Part shown: piece by piece, positions 34,600-43,713 of the stretch
How positions within the stretch are numbered: the stretch's first letter is position 1
Layout: the number at the start of each line of letters is the position of its first letter
Source of the DNA: an uncultured Prevotella sp.
GTDB lineage: Bacteria; Bacteroidota; Bacteroidia; Bacteroidales; Bacteroidaceae
DNA: 64,000 bases
Assembly: GCA_905236755.1 (NCBI GenBank)
Contig: CAJOCR010000016.1
Coordinates: forward strand, 35,484-99,483
Reading direction: 5' to 3'
The notes under the pieces: generated by a model
The model's input: the letters and a program-made list of their open reading frames with translations, nothing else
Database searches by the model: none
What the model was told of the DNA's origin: nothing
Program-made: the position numbers and the translations under genes

Positions 34600-34960
34600 T
34601 TTGAACCGAAGGTCACTGACCGAGCAGAATAAAAGATGGAAATATTGAAATAATGAAAGATTTAAATATTATATCGGCATAGCCGACTAATTTTCAATCT
34701 TCAATTTTCAATCTTCAACCGAAGGTCATCGACTGAGCAGATGCAGTCAACGGAGTTGGTGCATCTGAATAAGCGAAGGAGATAATAGCATTGCTTGCAA
34801 TGCGTATTAACTTTGAAGATTGAACTTTGAAATTTATTGCTGATTGAGCGTTAAAGCGAAGGAAGTAACTTTGGCGCGAAGCGCTTTACATTACTCATTA
34901 TTAATTACTCATTATTAATTACTCATTATTAATAGCTCATTATTAATTACTCATTAATTA
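34600..34960. repeat. Repeat-filled spacer: 'ccgaaggtca' family fragments and 14-bp tandem repeats
   Basis: Holds two members of the 'ccgaaggtcactgac' family (34600-34633 and 34716-34789). Also a segment tgaaagatttaaatattata with catagccgactaa that recurs at 43245-43285, and several 'tttgaa/ttcaat' runs. Five 14-bp tandem units of ttactcattattaa lie at 34891-34960, overlapping the stop codon of the methyltransferase gene. No gene is visible. Confidence 0.75.
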
Positions 34961-36352
34961 ATTGCCCGCAGGGCAATCAATTCCACATTCCAAATTCAAA
35001 ATTCCACATTCCTCTATTGGCACATGAGTCGACTTTATCCTCCATTCCTGTGGGTACAGGTTATTGGCTCTGTTGCCTAAGTTCTTGGCAAATCCGAGGG
35101 CAAAGCCCTTATATGTCAGCAACACAATTCCTCGTGGAGCATCAGCAGGCAGCACAATAGCCTCTTTGCGTAGGTAGTTAATGGCATCTTTCCAGTCAAT
35201 ATCCACTTTCGGATATTCATCCTTGTCGGGTAGGATAGATAACGCCTTTGAATGGTCAGGTATTACATTCTTACCCTTTATCGTGTCAGGTGCAATGCCA
35301 TAAGTCAGCACCTTCAGCTTCTTCAATTCTTTCTTCTCGCTGTCGGTCAGCTTTTCACCTTCCGTTCTGTATGGAAGGGTAGAACCATCACCTTTTCTCA
35401 TCACAGCCATGAACAAGCCTTCACCTTTAGTCTTGCCCGGAATAAATCTATATACAGGAAGCTCACCGCCTAATTTACCATTGTTGCCGTGAATAAGACT
35501 ACCAGTGATATTCCATTCATCTTTCACAGGCACTTCCAGCAGTTCGGCACCCAGCTCTTTGGCAATCCATTCCACGTTCTCCTCGTCCTCGTGAGCATTG
35601 AAGGTACAGGTAGAATAGATAAGCAAACCACCAGGACGCAGACTGTCCCATAAGTCTTCTACAATACTGCGTTGCAAAGCAGCACATTCCTCCACCTTCT
35701 GACTGCTCCAGTCGTCGATGGCACCCTGATCCTTGCGGAACATACCTTCGCCCGAACATGGCACATCTGTGAGAATAACATCAAACAGCAACTTAGTCTT
35801 TTTGTAATCACGAGGGTAGTTATTCGTGACGATGATATTCGGATTACCATATTTCTGAATATTCTCAGCTAAGATATTGGCACGGGTGTGCATAGGCTCG
35901 TTGCTGAAAAGCACACTACCCTCAGGCAAAGCCGACATGGCACATGTGGTCTTGCCACCAGGAGCAGCACAGGCATCAAGCATGGTAACAGGTTGCTTCA
36001 CATGAGTGCGCAGCACAAGGTCAAGAAACATCGACGAAGCTTCCTGCACATAATACACACCGGCATGAAGCAGAGGGTCGAAAGTGAAGTTAGGACGCGT
36101 TTCTAAATAGAACCCATTCCTACACCAAGGCACATTGAACTTTGAACCGAAGGTCACTGACTGAGCGTTTGCTGTCGGCTTGCCGGTGCAAACATTAAAG
36201 CGAGGGAAGTAACTTTGAACGTTGAACGTCTTGTGTGGGTTTATTCTTATGCTTGTCGGTGTTTCCTCTTCAATACCCTTCATAAAAGTATTGAAGAGCT
36301 CTTCGCCCATCAACTCTTTCGTGTATGATAAAAACGCTTCGGGAAGTGTCAT
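34958..36352 (-). CDS. RsmF/Nop2-type rRNA cytosine-5 methyltransferase with repeat insertion
   Basis: 464 residues from MTLPEAFLSYTKELMGEELF. SAM-binding core: MLDACAAPGGKTTCAMSAL, IVTNNYPRDY, VILTDVPCSGEGMFRKD (catalytic Cys) and GGLLIYSTCTFNAHEDEENV with the second Cys. C-terminal domain of about 180 residues is of the RsmF type. Residues about 42-72 (from TFNVQSYFPRFN to SVTFGSKFN) have no place in the family and correspond exactly to a dispersed repeat at 36141-36219. The last 16 residues (ILNLECGIDCPAGN) also come from repeat sequence. The promoter at 36383-36413 places transcription start after the upstream in-frame ATG at 36385, supporting 36352. Confidence 0.9.
   Translation of the reverse strand: MTLPEAFLSYTKELMGEELFNTFMKGIEEETPTSIRINPHKTFNVQSYFPRFNVCTGKPTANAQSVTFGSKFNVPWCRNGFYLETRPNFTFDPLLHAGVYYVQEASSMFLDLVLRTHVKQPVTMLDACAAPGGKTTCAMSALPEGSVLFSNEPMHTRANILAENIQKYGNPNIIVTNNYPRDYKKTKLLFDVILTDVPCSGEGMFRKDQGAIDDWSSQKVEECAALQRSIVEDLWDSLRPGGLLIYSTCTFNAHEDEENVEWIAKELGAELLEVPVKDEWNITGSLIHGNNGKLGGELPVYRFIPGKTKGEGLFMAVMRKGDGSTLPYRTEGEKLTDSEKKELKKLKVLTYGIAPDTIKGKNVIPDHSKALSILPDKDEYPKVDIDWKDAINYLRKEAIVLPADAPRGIVLLTYKGFALGFAKNLGNRANNLYPQEWRIKSTHVPIEECGILNLECGIDCPAGN
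36141..36219 (-). repeat. 'ccgaaggtca' family repeat inserted in-frame inside the methyltransferase gene
   Basis: tttgaaccgaaggtcactga, ctgagcgtttgctgtcggct, then tgccggtgcaaac and attaaagcgagggaagtaac. Near-copies occur in spacers at 42781-42840, 43168-43239 and, more diverged, 43789-43852. Here it keeps the reading frame open and adds about 31 residues between the N-terminal region and NVPWCRNGFYLETRP. Confidence 0.85.
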
Positions 36353-36382
36353 ATATATGCCTGTTTCTTTATAATGATATTG

Positions 36383-36413
36383 CAAAAGTAGTTTTTTTTT
36401 TATTACTTTGCAA
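36383..36413 (-). promoter_or_regulatory. Promoter of the methyltransferase gene
   Basis: Minus strand: TTG (36411-36413), 20 bp, TACTTTTG (36383-36390). Confidence 0.6.
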
Positions 36414-36468
36414 CTTATTGTGCAACGCTTTCGTCTAACGTTCAGAAAATAATTAAAAAAGATACAGT

Positions 36469-37209
36469 ATGAAACAGATTATTCTAACATTGGCAATGCT
36501 GCTCACATTGAGCACAACTGCTGTGGCTGGAGGACAGAAACACCGTCACCATCCAGTGGCAACAGCAACAAAGAATGTCTCTACACCTGCGGCAAAGGCT
36601 ACCGCTGCAGATTCATTGAAAGAGGCAACAGCAAAGAATCAGGCTGCATCTGGTGCAGTAGAGGCTTATTCCGATACAACAGGTGTTGACGAGGAAGAAG
36701 CTGAGGAATATACACCAAAATACCAGGCTGATCGTGATGATGAAGAAACAGATGAAATCGATTCCATCTTCGGAAAGAGTTTCGCTAAGGGTGTAGGTGG
36801 TGTTCTTATTGCAATACTCGTTATCACACTCGTGTTCCTCTTCTTGATGGCACCAGTCGTTATTGTCATTCTTTTACTTCGCTTCTTTATCAAGCGTCAC
36901 AACGACAGAGTTGCTTTGATGGAAAAGGCAATGGCTTCTGGTCAGCCTATACCAGAATCAGTGAAACCAGTAAACAAGCGAACTCCAGACCATCAATGGG
37001 AGGTAGGCGTGCGTAATGTGTCTATCGGTGGTGGTTTGATGATTCTCTTCTACTTGCTTGGTGCCAGTGGCTTGGTAGGCGTAGGTGCACTCATTCTTTG
37101 CATGGGCTTAGGTCAGATGTATATCGCTCGCCATTCTATTAATGGAAAGCGCAGTGAAGATGAATTAAACAATACTGATTCTCACGATATCGACCGTCCT
37201 GAGTTTTAA
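36469..37209 (+). CDS. DUF6249-like membrane protein
   Basis: 246 residues. Signal peptide MKQIILTLAMLLTLSTTAVA, then a His/Ala/Thr-rich stretch and an acidic stretch EEEAEEYTPKYQADRDDEE. Membrane helices lie at about 105-135 (GGVLIAILVITLVFLFLMAP), 180-198 and 205-220, with RFFIKRHNDRVALMEKAMAS between. The segment after the first helix (the 'EKAMASGQPIPESV' block) is what I associate with DUF6249, found upstream of sigma-factor genes in Bacteroidetes. It is 47 bp before an ECF sigma gene on the same strand, so a role in the same regulon is likely. Function unknown. Confidence 0.75.
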   Translation: MKQIILTLAMLLTLSTTAVAGGQKHRHHPVATATKNVSTPAAKATAADSLKEATAKNQAASGAVEAYSDTTGVDEEEAEEYTPKYQADRDDEETDEIDSIFGKSFAKGVGGVLIAILVITLVFLFLMAPVVIVILLLRFFIKRHNDRVALMEKAMASGQPIPESVKPVNKRTPDHQWEVGVRNVSIGGGLMILFYLLGASGLVGVGALILCMGLGQMYIARHSINGKRSEDELNNTDSHDIDRPEF

Positions 37210-37256
37210 AATAGTAGATAAAAGAAGTAAGAAGGCAAAAGAAAAAGCGTAAAGTA

Positions 37257-37796
37257 ATGGCAGATCTCGACGATATTTCACTTATCACGCAGGTGGCTGT
37301 GTTTCACAATCAGCGAGCATTCGACAAGCTGGTTGTGAAATACCAGTCGCCCGTGAGGCGTTTCCTCTTGGGCTTGACCAAGGGAGACGAGCAGCTCGCC
37401 GACGATCTGGCGCAAGACACCTTCCTGAAGGCCTATTCCAACATCACCAAGTTCAAGGGCTTGAGTAGTTTCTCAACATGGCTCTACCGCATTGCCTATA
37501 ACTGTTTCTACGATCAAATACGGCGTAACAAGGTGACCGAGGATATTGAGCAGCCTGTAGTGGCTCGTAAGGGTTCACAGAGCGTTGACAGTAATCTAAA
37601 GATGGATTTGTACAATGCAATGGCAATATTATCAGAAAGTGAACGTTCTTGTGTTACACTGCAACTTGTCGAAGGACAACCAATCGACAAAATCTCTGAA
37701 ATTACAGGCATGGCTCCAGGTACAGTAAAGAGCCATCTGTTCCGAGGAAAACAGAAACTTGCAACTTATTTAAGAAATAATGGCTATGATAGATAA
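37257..37796 (+). CDS. RNA polymerase sigma factor, ECF/sigma-70 family
   Basis: 179 residues. Region 2: RAFDKLVVKYQSPVRRFLLG, LADDLAQDTFLKAYSNITKF, FSTWLYRIAYNCFYDQIRRN. Region 4: MAILSESERSCVTLQLVEGQ and SEITGMAPGTVKSHLFRGKQ. Directs polymerase to a small set of promoters. The following gene overlaps by 17 bp and encodes a small protein with membrane helices, the position of an anti-sigma factor. Confidence 0.93.
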   Translation: MADLDDISLITQVAVFHNQRAFDKLVVKYQSPVRRFLLGLTKGDEQLADDLAQDTFLKAYSNITKFKGLSSFSTWLYRIAYNCFYDQIRRNKVTEDIEQPVVARKGSQSVDSNLKMDLYNAMAILSESERSCVTLQLVEGQPIDKISEITGMAPGTVKSHLFRGKQKLATYLRNNGYDR

Positions 37797-38148
37797 AATG
37801 AAAGATGATGAACTTGTTGAACTGTTCTTCAGTGAGCATAAGTTTGAGATAGAAGATAACGGCTTCTCACAGCGTGTTATCCAGAGTCTTCCACAATCGT
37901 CATGGAGGGCCAACAGAATATGGACCGTTGTATGCTCTTTGGCTGCAATGGCTTTGTTCGTTGTTGAAGGTGGCTTCAAGTGGATACAGATGCTCTACTA
38001 CAGCATGATGGGTAATACCGCAGGCTGGATAGCATCATTCCATATCCATGCTCCATCATTGCATACCGTTCTCATAGCTTATATTGGCATACTCAGTTTG
38101 ATATGCGTGGGTTGCTATAATATCTATCTGTCGGTGGCAAAAAAATAG
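37780..38148 (+). CDS. Small membrane protein after the sigma factor (possible anti-sigma, DUF5056-like)
   Basis: 122 residues: soluble N-terminus MIDKMKDDELVELFFSEHKF, FSQRVIQSLPQ, then helices IWTVVCSLAAMALFVVEGGF and VLIAYIGILSLICVGCYNIY. The first 60 residues resemble DUF5056 proteins, which sit beside sigma factors in Bacteroidetes. No zinc-binding HxxxCxxC anti-sigma motif is present. Overlap with the sigma gene (17 bp; alternative ATG at 37786) suggests translational coupling, and a regulator of the sigma factor is the natural inference. Confidence 0.7.
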   Translation: MAMIDKMKDDELVELFFSEHKFEIEDNGFSQRVIQSLPQSSWRANRIWTVVCSLAAMALFVVEGGFKWIQMLYYSMMGNTAGWIASFHIHAPSLHTVLIAYIGILSLICVGCYNIYLSVAKK

Positions 38149-38160
38149 AAGCCTCTCCCA

Positions 38161-38180
38161 TCCTCTCCAAAAGGAGAGGA
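38161..38180. terminator. Palindromic hairpin after the sigma operon
   Basis: TCCTCTCC-aaaa-GGAGAGGA: 8-bp perfect stem with a tetraloop, member of the 'cctctcccatcc' GC-rich repeat family found at several gene ends in this window. Lacks a long T run. Confidence 0.5.
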
Positions 38181-38326
38181 GACTATTATAATTAATGGTA
38201 ATTTGCGGTAATTATACGTAAAGCGAAGCGCCAAATAAGAACAAGAATAGTTCGTTTGTTCATAAATCTATGAGATAGACCCAAAAAACTTATAAAACTC
38301 AAAAACATAATTAAACAATAGCGAAA

Positions 38327-38491
38327 ATGAAAAAAGTAGTATTATTAATGTTCCTCCTTGCATCAGTAACAGTATATGCAGGTAATAACAAAACCAAGAA
38401 TACTAAAGATACCAAAGCCCGCTCAGGTATCATGCAAGGACAGTGGATTAGTGAGGGGGAACCTGCGAAGCAGAGCTTCGCAATTGAATAA
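38327..38491 (+). CDS. Small exported protein of 54 aa
   Basis: MKKVVLLMFLLASVTVYAGN is a clear signal peptide. The mature part is short and charged (KTKNTKDTKARSGIMQGQ), and the last 10 residues derive from the 'gcgaagcagagcttcgc' repeat wording that occurs in spacers. It could be a truncated gene whose end was replaced by repeat sequence. Not recognised; lies between the sigma operon and the convergent PorE-like gene. Confidence 0.5.
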   Translation: MKKVVLLMFLLASVTVYAGNNKTKNTKDTKARSGIMQGQWISEGEPAKQSFAIE

Positions 38492-38501
38492 TGAATATTC
38501 A

Positions 38502-40520
38502 CTATTCAATAGCTTGCGCATAGCGCAAGCGCAGCACCTGAAACTCAGTGCGTCTGTTTAGCTGATTACATATTTCCCTGTTCTTTTCATCCTGCTTTTG
38601 GATGAAATCCTCGGTGAGCACGTCACCAGTCTTTAGCCAATCATATTTTTCGGTTAGCTTCTTATTAATTTTCTTAGGTCTTTCCTTACCATATCCCACA
38701 GGCGTTAGACGGCGCTTGTCAATGCCCTTTGCAATGAGATAGTTAACAACAGCCTCGGCACGTTTCTGTGACAGTTGCTTGTTGTATGCCGCACTACCGC
38801 GGTAGTCACAATGAGCAGCCAGTTCTATTGTCACGTGCGGATTCTCGTTAAGCAAATTTACCAACTGATCAAGAGCCTTAGTCGATTCAGGTCTGAGAGT
38901 AGCCTTGTTCAGATCATAGAAAATATTATCTATGAGCACAGGAGCCGATATCGAAGCCAAAGGGAACTGCAACACATGTTCCTTTGATTCCTTCACCTCG
39001 GTGGTTGTCAGTTCTTCCTTATGATTAAGAAAACCCTTGCAGGTGGCAAGCATGATATAGCTCACACCAGGTGTGGCAGTATAAGTAAACGAACCGTCAC
39101 TCTTCAGACCGATATGTTGGTTAGTACCGTCGTTGCCCACGATATACACCTGAGCAGCAGGCAGCTCATAGCCGTCCTTCTCATACACCCAACCCTTTAT
39201 CGTCTGTATAATCTCAGGATTCTCAAACGAATAGATATGGTCGTAGCCACGAGCATCATTTCTGTTTGATGAGAAGAAACCACGGTTGTATGCTCCGTCG
39301 AAGGTCATACCGAAGTCGTCTGCCATAGAGTTCAGCGGATAGCCCGGGTGCTCCACGTGCATCTTACCGTCTTTACCTTTCTTATAAATAAAGATGTCGA
39401 GACCGCCCATACCCGCATGACCGTCGCTCGAGAAATACAGATCACCATTAGGACGAAGGGTAGGGAACTCCTCATTACCAGGAGTATTCACCTCAGGCCC
39501 CATATTCTCTATTCCTGCAATACCGTTGCTGGTGAGCATAGCCTTCCATATATCAAGACCGCCCATGCCACCAGGCATATCGCTCACAAAATACAGCCAT
39601 TTGCCATCGGCACTCACAGCAGGATGGGCAAAGCACAGCAGCGTGTCTCTCGACAATACCAGTTCAGCAGGCTTAGCCCATGCAGCATCGCTGCGGTTAC
39701 TCGTCATAATCTTTGCATAGCGAGGGTTAGCAGCGTCAGCAGTACATTGAGTAAGATACATAGTGCGCTGGTCACCAGAGAAACAACACACACCCTCATC
39801 AAAATCACTGTTCAGTCCGCCATTCACCACCTCAGGGCGTTGCCACTGACCACGTTCGTTTTTCTGAGCCATGAAAATATCGCCAGCCTTAGTACCCGTG
39901 ATACCACTCAGTTCGCTTCCCGACGCCTCGTTGCGTGTAGAAGTGAAATACAGCTGATCGTTGTTCTCACCAAAGAGCATCGGCGAATAGTCTGCTTTGT
40001 GCGAGTTGAAAATGTTCATTCTCTTAACCGTATATCGGCTACCTTCCTTCTTCCATTGTGCCGCATTACGTGCCGAGATAAGACCGTTCTTAAGCAATAT
40101 ATCGTTAGGCATAGAGTCTTGCAGCGCCACAAACACCTTTTCAGCGTCCTTATATTTACCTTGTTTAAGCAGCTGTCTGCCATACGCCAGCATATCGTTC
40201 TTATCAGCTTTCTTATACCTCACCGCATTAGCATATGCAGCCGTAGCCCTCAGGTTCTGGTTTATCTTAGCATAGCAACGCGCCTGCTTCAACGCCACCT
40301 CACCACGTTTGTCACGTTCCTTAGCAGGAATCATCCTATACGCTTTCTTATACTCGTTGGCAGCATCATAGTATTCGCCCACAGCAAGATACTCCTCAGC
40401 CTTTTTCAGGGTGTGAGCCACACCACACGAGCTGAGAATTAAAACCAATAATATGTAAAAACTATATGATTTTTTAAAAAAAATCTTTACGTTGAATGAC
40501 ATTTGTTTCATCCTTATCAT
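38502..40520 (-). CDS. porE: PorE-like type IX secretion lipoprotein (TPR, beta-propeller, OmpA)
   Basis: 672 residues. Lipoprotein signal FYILLVLILSSCGVAH (Cys of LSSC is the lipid site). TPR region about 35-135 (EYLAVGEYYDAANEYKKAYR), PD40/WD40-like propeller about 150-420 (NDQLYFTSTRNEASGSELSG, GKWLYFVSDMPGGMGGLDIW, GDLYFSSDGHAGMGGLDIFI), carboxypeptidase-regulatory-like domain about 435-510, and an OmpA peptidoglycan-binding domain at the end (ELAAHCDYRGSAAYNKQLSQ, GYGKERP). This four-domain order is that of PorE, which anchors the type IX machine to peptidoglycan. Three close Met codons (40520, 40511, 40502) precede the signal; which is used is unclear. Confidence 0.85.
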   Translation of the reverse strand: MIRMKQMSFNVKIFFKKSYSFYILLVLILSSCGVAHTLKKAEEYLAVGEYYDAANEYKKAYRMIPAKERDKRGEVALKQARCYAKINQNLRATAAYANAVRYKKADKNDMLAYGRQLLKQGKYKDAEKVFVALQDSMPNDILLKNGLISARNAAQWKKEGSRYTVKRMNIFNSHKADYSPMLFGENNDQLYFTSTRNEASGSELSGITGTKAGDIFMAQKNERGQWQRPEVVNGGLNSDFDEGVCCFSGDQRTMYLTQCTADAANPRYAKIMTSNRSDAAWAKPAELVLSRDTLLCFAHPAVSADGKWLYFVSDMPGGMGGLDIWKAMLTSNGIAGIENMGPEVNTPGNEEFPTLRPNGDLYFSSDGHAGMGGLDIFIYKKGKDGKMHVEHPGYPLNSMADDFGMTFDGAYNRGFFSSNRNDARGYDHIYSFENPEIIQTIKGWVYEKDGYELPAAQVYIVGNDGTNQHIGLKSDGSFTYTATPGVSYIMLATCKGFLNHKEELTTTEVKESKEHVLQFPLASISAPVLIDNIFYDLNKATLRPESTKALDQLVNLLNENPHVTIELAAHCDYRGSAAYNKQLSQKRAEAVVNYLIAKGIDKRRLTPVGYGKERPKKINKKLTEKYDWLKTGDVLTEDFIQKQDEKNREICNQLNRRTEFQVLRLRYAQAIE

Positions 40521-40582
40521 TTTTACTGGTTTTTATCTGTTGGTTAGCCCTTTCCCTTTGGAGAGGGATGGGAGAGGCTATT

Positions 40583-42685
40583 TTATTTTATAGGCAAACG
40601 GAATTTGCAGCCTTCTTTCCAGTTACTGCATCCGTAGGCAGTCTTACCCTTGATGATAGTACCCTTTCCGCACACCGGGCACACCTTGCCAATGATACTG
40701 TCGTCGGCAGGCAGACTCTCGGCAGCAGCCTTCTTAGTTGTTGCCGCCGCCTTTTTCGTTGTCGTCTTCTTCTTGGCAGCAGGTTTCTTTTTCTTCGAGT
40801 CGTCCTCGGTAATCAGAGTAATTCGTCTGTTAGTATTATCACGAAGCACCTGATTCACAATCTGCAAAATCTGCTCTTTCAGTTCGGCAATAAACTGCGA
40901 CGGATCATATTTATGATGCTCAATATCACGCAGTTTCTTCTCCCAGATACCAGTCAGCTCACAGCTTGTAAGCAGTTTCTCGTGAATAAGACCAATCAGC
41001 TCAATACCAGTAGCCGTGGCAACCAAGCGCTTGCGCTCACGGCGTATGTAGTGGCGCTTAAAGAGAGTTTCTATAATTCCTGCACGTGATGACGGACGAC
41101 CTATACCGTTTTCCTTCAATGCTGCACGCAGTTCATCATCCTCAACAAACTTACCAGCCGTTTCCATAGCCCTCAGCAACGACGCCTCATTATAGTAGGG
41201 TGGAGGAGTAGTCTGCTTCTCAGTAAGAGTAGGAATATGCTCACCACTCTCGCCCTTCACAAAAGTAGGCAGAATATCAGAACTACCGTTCTCGTCATTC
41301 TTGTTAGCACCTTCTTCCTCCTCTTCCTTCTCATTGCCAGTTTGTCCATACACAGCATGCCACCCTGGGTCGAGAATCTCCTTACCAGTAGTCTTAAACT
41401 CAATAGGCTTCTCGTCCTTAGGAGCATCCTCGCCGGGCTTCACCTCGCCCAGCACTGTGGTTGTTGAGTAGATACAATCGGGATAAAACGCACTGATAAA
41501 CCTCTTGGCAATAAGGTCATACACATTCTGTTCCATCTGCGTCAACCCCTGCGCAGGCACACCAGTAGGGATAATAGCGTGGTGGTCGGTAACCTTACTT
41601 GTGTCAAAGAAACGCTTACTCTTAGGGAGCTTAGGTGCAATCTTCGCAAGATTCTTTATCGGTTCCATGTATATGTCCTGACTGTTAATCTTGCTTTTGC
41701 ACAGACCATTAAGAATACTGCCACACTTAGGATAAATATCATCCGACAGATACTGCGTGTCCACACGAGGGTAAGTAGTAAGTTTCTTCTCATACAGACC
41801 CTGAATAAGGTTCAGAGTCATCTCTGCCGAATAGCTGAACTTACGGTTACAGTCCACCTGCAGCGAAGTAAGGTCATAAAGCTGCTTAGGCTGTTCCTTA
41901 CCCTTCTTCTTCGTTACACTTGTAATCTCGAAAGGCTTACCCGCAATAGTAGAGAACGCCTTTTCGCCCTCCTCCTTCGAAGTAAACTTACCCGAAGTAG
42001 CAGTAAACGTAGTGTTCCTGTATATGGTAGCCAGCACCCAGTAAGGTTCAGGCTTAAAGTTATCAATCTCAAGCTGACGGTTAACGATAAGTGCCAAGGT
42101 AGGCGTCTGCACTCTGCCAATAGAGAGCACCTGTCTGTTCTGTCCGTATTTCAGCGTGTACAGTCGAGTGGCGTTCATACCCAACAGCCAGTCGCCAATG
42201 GCACGACTCAATCCAGCTAAGTAAAGCGACTGATATTCGTTCTGGTCTTTCAGAGAATTAAATCCCTCACGAATAGCCTCGTCGGTCATTGATGAAATCC
42301 ACAAACGCTTAACAGGACATTTCACGCCAGCCTTCTGCATCACCCATCTCTGAATCAGCTCACCCTCCTGTCCGGCATCACCGCAGTTCACTATCTCGTC
42401 AGCATTCTTATACAACTGTTCAATAGTAGCAAACTGTCTTTTAATACCCTCATCATTGATGAGTCTGATACCAAAGCGAGGTGGAATCATTGGCAAAGCA
42501 GCTAAGCTCCAATGTTTCCAGTTCTCAGTATAGTCATTCGGTTCTTTCAACTCACATAGATGACCAAAGGTCCATGTCACCTGATAACCATTACCCTCGA
42601 TGTATCCATCCTTTCGGGTAGTGGCTCCAAGCACATGAGCAATATCTTGTGCAACACTTGGTTTCTCGGCTACGCAAACTATCAT
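40583..42685 (-). CDS. topB: DNA topoisomerase III
   Basis: 700 residues, type IA. TOPRIM: VCVAEKPSVAQDIAHVLGA and IVNCGDAGQEGELIQRWVM. Active site region: TTYPRVDTQYLSDDIYPK with the catalytic Tyr; SIGRVQTPTLALIVNRQLEI. Lys/Ala-rich linker (KKKPAAKKKTTTKKAAATTK) at about 630-655, then a C-terminal zinc ribbon: CPVCGKGTIIKGKTAYGCSN and EGCKFRLP. Decatenates DNA during replication and recombination. TopB is a chromosomal housekeeping gene but is also common on conjugative elements; neighbours here give no sign of one. Confidence 0.94.
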   Translation of the reverse strand: MIVCVAEKPSVAQDIAHVLGATTRKDGYIEGNGYQVTWTFGHLCELKEPNDYTENWKHWSLAALPMIPPRFGIRLINDEGIKRQFATIEQLYKNADEIVNCGDAGQEGELIQRWVMQKAGVKCPVKRLWISSMTDEAIREGFNSLKDQNEYQSLYLAGLSRAIGDWLLGMNATRLYTLKYGQNRQVLSIGRVQTPTLALIVNRQLEIDNFKPEPYWVLATIYRNTTFTATSGKFTSKEEGEKAFSTIAGKPFEITSVTKKKGKEQPKQLYDLTSLQVDCNRKFSYSAEMTLNLIQGLYEKKLTTYPRVDTQYLSDDIYPKCGSILNGLCKSKINSQDIYMEPIKNLAKIAPKLPKSKRFFDTSKVTDHHAIIPTGVPAQGLTQMEQNVYDLIAKRFISAFYPDCIYSTTTVLGEVKPGEDAPKDEKPIEFKTTGKEILDPGWHAVYGQTGNEKEEEEEGANKNDENGSSDILPTFVKGESGEHIPTLTEKQTTPPPYYNEASLLRAMETAGKFVEDDELRAALKENGIGRPSSRAGIIETLFKRHYIRRERKRLVATATGIELIGLIHEKLLTSCELTGIWEKKLRDIEHHKYDPSQFIAELKEQILQIVNQVLRDNTNRRITLITEDDSKKKKPAAKKKTTTKKAAATTKKAAAESLPADDSIIGKVCPVCGKGTIIKGKTAYGCSNWKEGCKFRLPIK

Positions 42686-42780
42686 ATTTCTCTTTCTTCG
42701 TTTTTCAGATACAAAGATAATAAAAAAACGCGAAGCAGCGCTTCGCTATTGAATAATTAATATTGAATATTGAATAATAT

Positions 42781-43285
42781 CACTGACTGAGCGCTTGCTG
42801 TCGGCTTGCCGGTGCAAACACTAAAGCGAGGGAGGTAATATTGAATAATATAAAGGATAAAGGAGCATAGTGCATATTAACGAATTAAATTATGAAGAAA
42901 ATGAGAGCGAATGCAGGTAGCTCATTCTGAGCTTGTGTCAAGTTTGATGATTGGCTTCCAGAAAGCAAGCTTTCCAAAGCCATCATCAACCTTAACATCC
43001 TCTTTCAGCGGACACATGCATTCACTCTCTTGGAAAATAAAGCGCTGATGCGCCATTGCACAATCGTGCAAATGATATCAACCTACACTTTGAACGTTGA
43101 ATTTTGAACATTGAACTTTTGCAGCAAGAAACGCAACCAGTTAGTTAGCCCAAGAAAGATTTAAATATTGAACCGAAGGTCACTGACTGAGCATTTGCTG
43201 TCGACGTAGCAGGTGCAAACATAATAGCGAGGGAAGTAAAGAATGAAAGATTTAAATATTATATCGGCATAGCCGACTAATCTTC
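42781..43285. repeat. Repeat-rich spacer with two 'ccgaaggtca' copies
   Basis: 42781-42840 and 43168-43239 are copies of the repeat found inside the rRNA methyltransferase. Between them are a 44-codon frame and a palindrome tgcacaatcgtgca. At 43240-43285 is a segment shared with 34640-34690 (gatttaaatattatatcggc). Confidence 0.75.
42922..43056 (-). CDS. Possible small protein of 44 aa
   Basis: Reads MAHQRFIFQESECMCPLKED then VDDGFGKLAFWKPIIKLDTS. Amino-acid composition is protein-like, unlike the surrounding repeats, and the upstream hairpin tgcacgattgtgca lies just before the ATG. No consensus promoter; the family is not recognised. It may equally be the tail of a lost gene. Confidence 0.3.
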   Translation of the reverse strand: MAHQRFIFQESECMCPLKEDVKVDDGFGKLAFWKPIIKLDTSSE

Positions 43286-43486
43286 AATGTTCAATGTTCA
43301 ATCTTCAATAGCGAAGCTCCGCTGCGCGCAGGGGATGGGAGAGGTTTTTTTTTGAGCTTGCGAGGCTCCCTCCCACTTGGGGGAGGGCGGGGGGAGAGGT
43401 TTCTAATAATGTTATTTTGCTTACGCAGACGCGAATTATCAAAAATTAATCGCAAATTATCATAAATTATATGTTAAATCAAAGAT

Positions 43487-43713
43487 TTAAGTTTCGCAAG
43501 TTTTTTTTTATCAAGAATTACAGGAATTTTAGAATTGGGCTTGCGCCTTTGCGTAATCTGATAATTCTTATGAATTCAAATAGAATTTAAAGAACCTCAA
43601 GGGCGTAAGCCTAAATTCTCTAATTATTCGAACTGAGTTCTCATCAACTCGTCTCAAATTCTTGATAATATTTTAGAGTAAACATTCACTTACGAAAGTT
43701 TAGTCAAAGAAAA
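43487..43713. repeat. MITE-like palindromic element, copy 3 (longest)
   Basis: Same left end (taagtttcgcaag, then tatcaagaattacaggaatt) and right end (attcttgataatattttaga, gtaaacattcacttacgaaa) as the copies at 6.7-7.0 kb, with an extra internal segment that has its own inverted arms (gggcttgcgcctt versus agggcgtaagcct). Confidence 0.8.

Noticed and set aside
39348..40442. 364-codon frame opposite the PorE-like gene
   Set aside because: Shadow frame of a strongly supported coding sequence; composition rich in Ser/Thr/His/Arg without any domain pattern.
40583..42685. Integrated conjugative element signalled by topB
   Set aside because: No tra, mobilisation, integrase or excision genes are seen on either side; neighbours are ordinary chromosomal genes and repeats.
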